From NCBI GenBank assembly GCA_009859145.1, contig VRVR01000003.1, positions 186,001-250,000 of the forward strand: a stretch of 64,000 nt of DNA. The letters are read 5' to 3'. The first letter of the stretch is position 1; each line of letters begins with the position of its first letter. This stretch comes from Andalucia godoyi (taxonomy: Eukaryota > Discoba > Jakobea > Jakobida > Andaluciidae). Shown here in pieces: positions 26,824 through 35,400 of this stretch. The position numbers and the translations under genes are program-made. Under the pieces are notes generated by a model. It made no database searches. It was not told the origin of the DNA and saw nothing but the letters and a program-made list of their open reading frames with translations.

Positions 26824-28620
26824 TTACAAATATGTGACAAGCGCTTCGATCGATTGTCCAGAGGCAGAAGCGGCAGAAACGGAAACAATCCCAGCAGAAT
26901 CTGCAGAAACGGACACATGGACCTTGAACACACCCACAGGAAGACGAGGAATGTTTGCGATGGACAGCTTGGCAAGGAGTGCCAAATTTCGAGTAGCAGG
27001 AATTGTTGACGATGTTCTCACGCCTTCATAGACTCTGAAGTCCATGGAGAGTTGGTGGTCCAAGGACGTCCCAAATTCCAAAGACTTGTCGTATGGATAC
27101 GCTAGCGGAGTCTCGGACAGCGGAACAAGTTTCTTGCCCTGCACGTACTCCACAAAGACCGTGCTCAGCGAATCCTCAACGACTTCGTACTTGTTGAGAT
27201 ACTTGCAGTTGCATCCCGCCGTTAATCCACAATAAGCAGCTGCTCCAAGAGAAACCAGCGACGATGTTGGAAGATTCAGATCTTCCAAGTACGAAACGGG
27301 CACTTCTGACTGGCCGAAGAACTGCTCCAGCAAGAACCGCAAGCGAGGCACACGGGATGCACCGCCAGTGACCAAAACTCGGTCAAGAACCTCCGCCGAA
27401 ATGCCTTCTTCGCGCAGCAAATTTCGCAAAAGGTTTGGTAGCATCTTGAACGTTTCTGCATTTGCAGTGTTGTAGGCCAACGCGGAAATGTGAAACGTCG
27501 ACGATGATTCCTTCGACGCAGACAAGGATACCACCTCAACGCCTCGAACCCGAGGAGTAGATGGGCTTCTAAGCGACTCGGCCACTGAAAACCGTCTCGA
27601 CGAACCAGGCGTCACTCCAGGAGTGTTCCTTCCAGCTACGCTAGAAGTCGGTGTCGGGCTCATCAACGGAGTCGAAGGCGTCTTCGGCGAGAGCAGAAAC
27701 GCGGACTCGGGATCTTTGGCAGCTTCTGCGGCAGCAAGCATGGAAATCAGATCTCCACGGCTGGCGTTCAATGAGGAGAGGCATCTGGGAAGAGTTACTC
27801 CACGCAAAGAAGACTTTGAAGTTAAATACGCAATCGCTCGCCGATCAAATTCATCTCCAGTGCACATTGAGTCCACGGACGACCGGATGTTCTCTACCAG
27901 TCCAGCCTCTCGTGTATACGAGATGATCGAGCACTGCAAATACTCTGCACCGACATCAACGAGCAGGTAATTTGCCTCTGCCTTGTCCACCAGCACCGAA
28001 GGATGCAAGATTGCGAGCGCAAGAAACACCGCAGAAGGTTCCGAAACAACACCGCGCACACGAAACCCAGCACTTTCCAACGCACCGATGAATCTTTTCT
28101 TTTGCGAACTCGAAAATGACAATGGAAGCGCAATGGCGACGTCATTCGCTCCAGCCTTCTCAGGAACATTCTTGAGAACGTTCGCAAGAACATCCATGGG
28201 AGTCAGTTCCTGGTTCTGCCACATAACCTTGATATCCGCTGGCCCCTTGGAGGCAGCAACAGCGAACTTTGAACTTGTCGAAGCGACCGATCTTGGGGGG
28301 GAAACGGCTTCCTGTGTCGCTTGTCCCTGCTCGCCTGGTGACTCTGGAATTGTAGATTGAGAAGCATCCGTTGCCTGCTGTGCAGTTGCATCTTGAACGA
28401 ACACTGGACAGGATAGCAGAGAGTCCCGGACAGCCTTTGATGCTGCCGCGTGGTCCTCTCCTGTTGCCGCAATCAAGCACTTTATGGAAAACGGATGCGG
28501 ACCATCGGGCTCTGAGTATGGAATGCGCTCCAACAAGGCAATCGACGGATCAAATGCTGAAATGCGGATTCCTTGCGTCCCAAGATCAAGACCCAGATAC
28601 TTGTGTTCGGTGGACGGCAT
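26824..28620 (-). CDS. Divergent Hsp70, HSPA14/Ssz1-like
   Basis: A 598-aa protein with an actin/Hsp70 ATPase fold. Seen: YLGLDLGTQGIRISAFD (phosphate-1), a second phosphate-like motif YLLVDVGAEYLQCS, and RVLVTGGASRVPRLRFLLEQFF (adenosine motif). The GTQGIRIS and DVGAEYL loops depart from canonical GTTYS and DLGGGT, suggesting poor ATP hydrolysis. Two polar inserts (about residues 95-130, and 290-350 with TPSTPLMSPTPTSS) are predicted disordered. The substrate-binding part is short and lacks the EEVD tail. This pattern fits the ribosome-associated HSPA14/Ssz1 group better than Hsp110; the exact subgroup is unsettled. ATG chosen at 28620 (MPSTEHKYLG). Confidence 0.75.
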   Translation of the reverse strand: MPSTEHKYLGLDLGTQGIRISAFDPSIALLERIPYSEPDGPHPFSIKCLIAATGEDHAAASKAVRDSLLSCPVFVQDATAQQATDASQSTIPESPGEQGQATQEAVSPPRSVASTSSKFAVAASKGPADIKVMWQNQELTPMDVLANVLKNVPEKAGANDVAIALPLSFSSSQKKRFIGALESAGFRVRGVVSEPSAVFLALAILHPSVLVDKAEANYLLVDVGAEYLQCSIISYTREAGLVENIRSSVDSMCTGDEFDRRAIAYLTSKSSLRGVTLPRCLSSLNASRGDLISMLAAAEAAKDPESAFLLSPKTPSTPLMSPTPTSSVAGRNTPGVTPGSSRRFSVAESLRSPSTPRVRGVEVVSLSASKESSSTFHISALAYNTANAETFKMLPNLLRNLLREEGISAEVLDRVLVTGGASRVPRLRFLLEQFFGQSEVPVSYLEDLNLPTSSLVSLGAAAYCGLTAGCNCKYLNKYEVVEDSLSTVFVEYVQGKKLVPLSETPLAYPYDKSLEFGTSLDHQLSMDFRVYEGVRTSSTIPATRNLALLAKLSIANIPRLPVGVFKVHVSVSADSAGIVSVSAASASGQSIEALVTYL

Positions 28621-28971
28621 TTCTTTAACCATAACACGCACGCACGCACGCACTCACTCACTCGCAAAGAGGGGGGAAATGGATCGAGAAAGATACAGAA
28701 GAAGAACAAATTGGAATTAGATGGAAATAGAAAGAGAAGAAGGAAAACGTCTGCAAAGGGAAATCTCGGTTTCAGCCAAGCGCATCAAAATAATTTAAAA
28801 TAATGCAAACACCCAATCGGGAATCTCTGCAGTGTTTTTGCACACAATTCCCGCTGACTGTACCGCGTGGCTGTGATGGGCTGTTTGACCTCCCCGTTCT
28901 GCGACTTGTTGTTGTTCACTTGGTGCGACTTGGAAAGGATATCCAGGCAGGCGGATGCACGCGGAGGCATA
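28621..28971. promoter_or_regulatory. Shared upstream region, Hsp70-like / unknown 720-aa gene
   Basis: A 351-bp spacer with a (GCAC)n/(ACTC)n tract at about 28634-28664 just upstream of the leftward ATG. Confidence 0.35.
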
Positions 28972-31134
28972 ATGCGGTCGCGTAACTGGGTCGGAGAACA
29001 TGAACCGCCGTTCAAAAGGACGCGACTTTCCGACGAACCAAATCAAGCGCTCGAGCAGTCGCCGAAGAATGCTGACGACGACGACGATGATGGTGCTGGT
29101 GCTGGTGATGACGATAATTATGGAGGTGGAAGAGGAGGAGGTGATGATGCGGATGTTGGAATGGATACAGACAGGAAACAACGTGATACTATACACGAAA
29201 ATGAAGATGCTATTGGACAGGCTGTTCAGTCGCAGGATTCATTGTTTGCCTCCGATTCTGAAGAGGAAAGTCCTACCCTGAAGTCGTACCAACCCTCCCA
29301 CAGATCCTCTTCTTCTTCTTCTTCTTCTTCTTCTTCTTCTTCTTCTTCTTCTTCTTCTTCTTCTGGTTCCAAGCAGCTGCAATTGCATCCCAAATCGCAT
29401 CTTTCAAGAACAACGTCTTCGTCCAACTTGGAATCGCGAGCGAAAGACCCGAACATTCTGTGGAATGCAAGCAGTGGGATTGCAGAATCGTTGCTGAAAT
29501 CCAACATCACTGTCGATATTCCGTTTCGAGAAGATGTCATTCGCTGTTACATGCAATTCCATCAAAAGTTTGCAAAGTTTCGAACTCGGTTTGCAAAGGA
29601 TCCGCTGTTCATCAAGAACGTGAGTCAAGCAGTGCTTTCTTCTGCAGTCGGCAAGACGCTCCAAGTGCTCTACTTGATGAAGACAAAAGTCTCCGGCGCA
29701 AGATCCAGTCCTTTTGACAAGGTCCTCCAGGATGTGCAGGCTGCGTATCCTGTCCGGCAATTAGACAAGCCTGATTTTGAGTCATGCAAGTTTGAGCAGC
29801 TGTCGGACAGCATCCGGGTGCTCGAGCATCGTCTGTCGAGGTTTTATGATTTTCTGAGTTCGTCGGACCCGGCCTTGTTTGACCCAAAACCGTTTGATCT
29901 GAGGAGTGTTTTCCCAACATCGCAAATCTCAGTAGAGGGATCGTTGCAAGCCATGCCCAGCCATCCCGATCTTTCTGCACTCGCAACCGCAATCTCGGAT
30001 GCTCTGTTTCAGTTGACGAGCAGTTGTCGAATTGCTCTTAGTCGTTATGAAGATGTTGCAAAGGACAGCATGCATGTGTTTGGAGTGAAACTTGCAAATT
30101 CGTTGACGAGGATGCAAAGCTGCTTGCGTGAGATGGCATCTTCTTCCCGTCTTCTGAATGCTCTGATTTCAAAATCATCGTCTTTGCTGCTGTTTGCAGA
30201 CGTTGAATCACTGGTATCTGACTTTCGATCCGCGCAAGTATCGTTTACGGTTCATACCATTGCACTCGAGAAGGAGAGTCTCCGGCAGAAATGGTTGATG
30301 AATGTGGAGGAGATATCTTCCTGGGCCGAGGTTATATCGGCTGCACGGGAGTGCTTGAATGTGTCCACGCAATCGTTTGCGAAATTTGCCGGATCGTCCT
30401 GCAAGAAGCAAGAAACGGCAATTTCCAAGTTCACCGTCATGCTTACCGTCGACTTGATCACGTACAGTCAGGCGGTGCTTGCACTGATATCGAGGTTCCT
30501 GAAACCGCGGTTGGACAACATCTCTCGAAGGATCAGTGAACTGAATGATGATGCGGAAGTTTGGGACGCTTCGACATACGACATGTCGAAGAAGAATATT
30601 GAACGGCTCGTGGAGACAAATGGGATTGACATTCAAGCAAGATGCGAATTCATTACTTCGTCATTGCTCTTGCTGTTGTGTGTCTTCTCTCCGTTCTACT
30701 CGACTGTGGAAAAATTGGAAGGCTGGGCGAGAATTACCACAAACGTAGATGACATTGGGAGTGCGAGCACCGGCCGAACCCGCGATCATCAGAGCAAGCT
30801 GGTTGGTTTGCTGCAGTCATTCTATTCAGAACTCAATATCCTGTTGGATGCTTTCCAGAAAAAGGTCTCTTGCGAAAGCATCTCGGTTGCTGATGAAACT
30901 GCGGAACTCGGCGACGTGCGAGGCGCTGCTCGCAACACGGTCATCGTGCCGTCGCCATTCTCGTCTCCGTCGATTGAAATCCCAACCAGGCTGTTTACGA
31001 TCCTTGAAGACGTATTTGCAGACGCGGAAGTGAGTCAAGCGCAGTTCGAGAGCATTTGCAAGGAAACGTTTTCCAGAGTTGCATCTCACATATCTGCGAT
31101 TCGAGCAAACCTGTTCTCGCAAACATCATCCTAG
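28972..31134 (+). CDS. Unknown 720-aa helical protein with acidic/Ser-rich N-terminus
   Basis: I use the ATG at 28972 (MRSRNWVGEHEPPF); an in-frame ATG at 28876 would add 32 residues. Residues 1-170 are disordered: an acidic D/G-rich run (NADDDDDDGAG; GGGRGGGDDA), SDSEEES, then about 19 consecutive serines encoded by a TTC/TCT microsatellite (29306-29362). Residues about 185-715 are long alpha helices with little charge patterning typical of coiled coil (FREDVIRCYMQFHQKFAKF; FEQLSDSIRVLEHRLSRFYDFL; LIKSKSS-type repeats). A basic KRTRL near residue 15 could be a nuclear signal. No family recognised; a helical tether or nuclear scaffold is possible. Confidence 0.65.
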   Translation: MRSRNWVGEHEPPFKRTRLSDEPNQALEQSPKNADDDDDDGAGAGDDDNYGGGRGGGDDADVGMDTDRKQRDTIHENEDAIGQAVQSQDSLFASDSEEESPTLKSYQPSHRSSSSSSSSSSSSSSSSSSSSGSKQLQLHPKSHLSRTTSSSNLESRAKDPNILWNASSGIAESLLKSNITVDIPFREDVIRCYMQFHQKFAKFRTRFAKDPLFIKNVSQAVLSSAVGKTLQVLYLMKTKVSGARSSPFDKVLQDVQAAYPVRQLDKPDFESCKFEQLSDSIRVLEHRLSRFYDFLSSSDPALFDPKPFDLRSVFPTSQISVEGSLQAMPSHPDLSALATAISDALFQLTSSCRIALSRYEDVAKDSMHVFGVKLANSLTRMQSCLREMASSSRLLNALISKSSSLLLFADVESLVSDFRSAQVSFTVHTIALEKESLRQKWLMNVEEISSWAEVISAARECLNVSTQSFAKFAGSSCKKQETAISKFTVMLTVDLITYSQAVLALISRFLKPRLDNISRRISELNDDAEVWDASTYDMSKKNIERLVETNGIDIQARCEFITSSLLLLLCVFSPFYSTVEKLEGWARITTNVDDIGSASTGRTRDHQSKLVGLLQSFYSELNILLDAFQKKVSCESISVADETAELGDVRGAARNTVIVPSPFSSPSIEIPTRLFTILEDVFADAEVSQAQFESICKETFSRVASHISAIRANLFSQTSS
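29306..29362 (+). repeat. Coding TCT/TTC microsatellite (poly-Ser)
   Basis: A 57-bp run encoding about 19 serines. Read on the other strand it would encode poly-Glu or poly-Lys, which explains the antisense frames here. Confidence 0.9.
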
Positions 31135-31244
31135 AATTTTTCCAAACCGGAAGTCACAATTTATTGTACATTTGTTTTCATTAGTAATTTAACATTATTT
31201 TTGTTTTTCCACCCCGCCCTAGATTGCGACACCACCACCGCCTC

Positions 31245-31862
31245 TCACGCTATCGGCGGGAACCCCGTTGTGTGTGGCCTTTTATTTGCAGAGCCACCCG
31301 GGAGACCCGCATTTCGTGCATGAGGATAGCCATCATAGCCATGCCGTAGCGTGTCCGCAACAGATCCGTTTTTTCTTGTCGCCGTCAGTCCTTCGCATCG
31401 CACAAGATTCACTCGTTCCCTCGCCAGCGGCTTGACGCCCTGATATGCAGCCTGTCTTTTCTCAGCAGCAGCAGAAATGCGGTAGTCAATATACTTTTTT
31501 CCAGTTGGAGCCGGGACTTTGGCTGCGTCGTATTCTCCGGAAATGAGGTTCCAAGAGTTGTACGAAGAGAGTTCCGACAGCTGCCTCTGATGCGATTCGA
31601 ACCCTTCTTGCTTTCTTTGTTCGTTCAGTGCTTCAAGCTGCTTTCTCGGTTCGTCCTGTCGAATCTGTGCATAATTGCGCCGGTAGAATCCACGGCCGAA
31701 TTTGCCCGTCATGTGAGGATCGCCACTCGGATGTGCGGTTCCATGCAAAAAGTCCTTTCCCGAACCAGCATACACCGGGATTGCTTGCACGTGTTTTTTC
31801 TGAGCAATATGAACTTCCGCACTCCTTTCCCACGGAGGCGTTGGCCGATACAACGAGTCCAT
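31245..31862 (-). CDS. Unknown 205-aa basic protein, possibly ciliary
   Basis: Starts at MDSLYRPTPPW (31862); the frame extends upstream into a CA-repeat and is not coding there. The protein is basic and rich in G/R/Y/H motifs: GSGKDFLHGTAHPSGDPHMTGKF, GRGFYRRNYAQIRQDEPRK, YNSWNLISGEYDA, GKKYIDYRISAAAEKRQ. It is mostly extended or disordered with one charged helix. It is head-to-head with IFT140 across 561 bp, so co-expression with ciliary genes is plausible. I recognise no named family. Confidence 0.6.
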   Translation of the reverse strand: MDSLYRPTPPWERSAEVHIAQKKHVQAIPVYAGSGKDFLHGTAHPSGDPHMTGKFGRGFYRRNYAQIRQDEPRKQLEALNEQRKQEGFESHQRQLSELSSYNSWNLISGEYDAAKVPAPTGKKYIDYRISAAAEKRQAAYQGVKPLARERVNLVRCEGLTATRKNGSVADTLRHGYDGYPHARNAGLPGGSANKRPHTTGFPPIA

Positions 31863-31967
31863 TCCTTTTCTTTCTCTTTCTCCTCCTCCTTTTCCTTTCG
31901 TATTTCCTCTCTGTTTGTTTTTCGCGTGGTGCTCCGTGATGTGCTGTTCACCGTAGAATCGTGTGTA

Positions 31968-32012
<45 letters not shown>

Positions 32013-32264
32013 AAAAAAGTGCGCGAGTCGATAGCAGAACGACGAAAGCACCCGTGAAGAAACAAACGCCGGGATGGAATAAAAAACAACTGTCGCAGTG
32101 CGTTGATCCGCTCAGACAAAAGCTTCCATCGACCATTGTCGACGGTAACCCGCAGCATCGTTAAAATTAAATTACATTATCTAAAAAAACCAGTAAACCC
32201 CAATGTTTTTGGTTTTCGTCTTCCCTTTTGACTCTCTTCTTCTGTCGTGATTTAAAACAAGAAC

Positions 32265-32296
<32 letters not shown>

Positions 32297-32423
32297 GAAG
32301 AAAAATACTAAACAGAAAGACTTTTGTCATATATTTCTTTCTCTCCTGTTTCCTAGTTCGTGTTGTTTGCTGTTGTTTTTCGTCTGAGTTGCTTGTTACG
32401 CTGCGTTCTTCTTGAGCAGCAAC
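31863..32423. promoter_or_regulatory. Shared upstream region, 205-aa gene / IFT140
   Basis: A 561-bp divergent spacer. It holds a GT-rich dinucleotide tract at 31961-32012, GGTAACCCG near 32145, and A- and T-rich runs near 32265-32340. No gene. Confidence 0.4.
31961..32012 (+). repeat. (GT)n microsatellite
   Basis: About 50 bp of GT with an interrupted first part (GTATGTATGT), about 100 bp upstream of the leftward ATG. Confidence 0.95.
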
Positions 32424-35400
32424 ATGTCCTTGTTTCTTTCGTACCCGCTACCGCTCACGGGACCGATTGTGTCTTCGAGCTGGAGTCCGTCGCAAAAGTA
32501 CTTTGCGGCAGGACTATCGAATGGCGAGGTTGTTATATTCAATGAGGAAGGTGAGCGGCTTGATCGTTTTCAGATTCGAAAGGCGTCTGTTCAGCCTGCT
32601 GTGATCGCGTGGCACCCTTCGAAGACGATTCTGGCAATTGGATGGTCTGATGGAACTGTTTCTGTCTATACGGACTCGGATAAACGCGTCACGGATGGCG
32701 CTGCAAAGCATTCGGCGGCGGTGTCATTGGTTTCATGGTCCCCAGAAGGAAGACGGCTTCTTTCAGGGGACGATGCTGGAACTTTGGCAGTCTGGAAAGT
32801 GGATTCCCGTGGCGCATTCCAACCGATTGCAAAGTATTCGGTGAAGGGAAAGATCACGCACTGCTGTTTCAGAACGGTTCTTGGAGCAAAACAGCAGCCA
32901 CAGACAATGAATATTGAGTGTCCGCCGTTCTTTTTCGCCACGGAATCCGGGAAGGTGTATGTAGCGGACGACGCTGGTCACTACACAGAGGTATTCTCCA
33001 TGCAGTTTCAGCTTGCGGCGCTCTTGTTTATGGAGAGCAGGCAAGCCCTCGTTGCAATTACCAAGAATGCCATTATGAGCATCCACCGTCTCTCCACGGT
33101 TCAGCAGCCTGCGAAAGACAACACAGCCCCGACTGCAAGGTATGGGTTCACAATCTCGCAGGTGGCTCGTGTGAAGATCTCGGCATCTGCATCTGACGGT
33201 GTTGCATCGGCGTGCTGGGTCGGAACCGGTGTTCTTGCCTATGTGTCTCACGAGTCTATTATTCGAATGTGGGATATTCACCATGAGGAGAATTTCACGC
33301 TGAGAGCCTTCGGGGGAACGTCCGGGTCTGCATTAACATCCCTGGCATATAACCCGAAGAGAAGAGTGGTTGCTGCGGGAAGTGCAGACGGACGTGTTGT
33401 GCTGTTTGAGTTCCGCGGCAATGAGAAGAGTCCAAGAGGTGCTGATGATTGGGTCTTAATCGAGGAACTTGCAGTGCAGCAAGGCGGCTCAAACGCAAAC
33501 ACCAATTCAAGCACCACCAAAGATAACAAAACAGGTTTTATCAAGCACATGCTGTGGGGCCCTGGAACCCGTCTTTTGGTTGCGCAAACTGCAACTGGTG
33601 TGACGATTTTCTTTGAGAATAAGCTGCAAAGATGCATGAATCCCCAAGGAGTGTGTGCGATCCAGGTTTCTTCTTCCGTTGTTCAGGTATCCAATGGAAA
33701 TTTAGCCCCGTCTGCGCCTCAGAATTCTTCAAGTATGAAGAATTCGACCAGCACTGTTGAATTCTCCATTGACTGTGGCGAGGGAGTTCAGTCAGCAATT
33801 CGCATCAAGGGAATCTCAATTTCGGCAAAGTACGTCGCCATGTATGATTCGAAGCGAATCCATATCCACGCCCTTGATACGCAGAAGAGAGTGGGAATTC
33901 TTGATTTGGCCTCCATTTCTGCATTGGAACCTCTTGCTTCCAAACAGGAGGCAGCGTCACAGTCCTATTTCTCTGCGTGTGCGCTTCATCCTTTTGACGA
34001 TTACTTGTTCATCATTCGCGATTCTAATGTGGAAATGCGATCGTTCGAAGGCGGATTGGTGCACACGTTCACCTTTTCTCCTGATGTGGAAGGAATCCCT
34101 GTTCAGATAAGTGTGAGCTTCGGATCCTCTTCGGTGTGCAACTTTGGGAACAACAGTTCCACAGCGCAGGGCTTGGACACCTCTCGCTGCGGATTCCTTT
34201 CTGTTGTTACGGATCGTTCTTGGTTGAAGGTGTTTTCGCTTGCTGGTCGAGAGCCTCGTAATGTGGGTATTCCGAGAGTTCTCTGTCCGGATGATCCGGA
34301 AAGTTTACGATCCATGGCACTCAATTCTGCTGGAAATCGCGTTGCATTCCTGCGGAACAATGCGAGTATTATGTTGGAAATTGACACGCTTGCCACTCAT
34401 TTCAACATGCCCCAGTTGCTGAAGGAAGGCTCCCTGAATGATATTTCCAACAATCCAAACAAGACGGCTGGAGGTGTCCGTGGATCCGTGAAAATGATCC
34501 CAGGAAATTCAACAGCATCTTCTGTTTCTGTTTCTGCCAGCAAGGCCGGCGCCAGTGGAGCTTCAGCTCCTTCCCTTCAGCTCTGCGGAACGTCCAACCC
34601 GTCCGCGGATCTGTTGTTGCTCGCATTGCGTAATGCGAACAATTGTCTGTTTGTGTATGATCTTGAAGAAGATAAGATATTCATTTACTGGTTTGGCTTG
34701 ACTCGTTATCTCGAGCTTGCAGCCCGTGGCAGTGGTGGACAGCCGAGTGAAGCCGCAGTGTCAACGGAGTCTCTCGCATTGCTTCCTATCGACACCGCTT
34801 GCTGGGATCCCAATGAAGTGCGCATGGTATCTGCCCAGGTCGTGCAGGAGGTTATCACCGAGGAAACTTCCCTTGTGTCGTCGAAAACGGACACTGGTTC
34901 TGTGTACGTATGTTTTGTGACATCAGAGAACGGAATCGCTCTGCAAGACACTGTTACTTTCCCAAGCGCGAATGCGACGGCGCTTGTGGGGATCTGCGTT
35001 CCGTACATTGTCTCCTCGTCAACCCACGGCCGGCGTGCAGATCTTCAAACATCGCCAACATCTGCTGCACCCAGCACGTCTGTGCGTCCAGTCTGGCGGC
35101 AGTATCTCCGCGATTTTGTAGGGCTGGAAAATTTGGATTTGTTTGTGGACGCAGAGCTTCGCAGGGCATTGCTGGATTTCAGTTTTTACCTTGCTATTGG
35201 AAACATGGACGACGCGTTCAAGGCTGTTCGGAAAGTATTTTCATCATCCTCAAACACGCAGAATGTCGGGCTGACACTTTGGAGAAATATGGCAAAGATG
35301 AGCGTGCAGACTCGCAAACTAGACGTCGCTGAGATGTGCATACGCCGTATGGGTCTTGCCCGCAGCGTTTCTGCTTTACATGAGTCTTCTGAGACCAGCA

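Noticed and set aside
32412-32423. IFT140 start at the upstream TTG
   Set aside because: The first ATG is 32424; the four extra residues begin at TTG, not a usual eukaryotic start.
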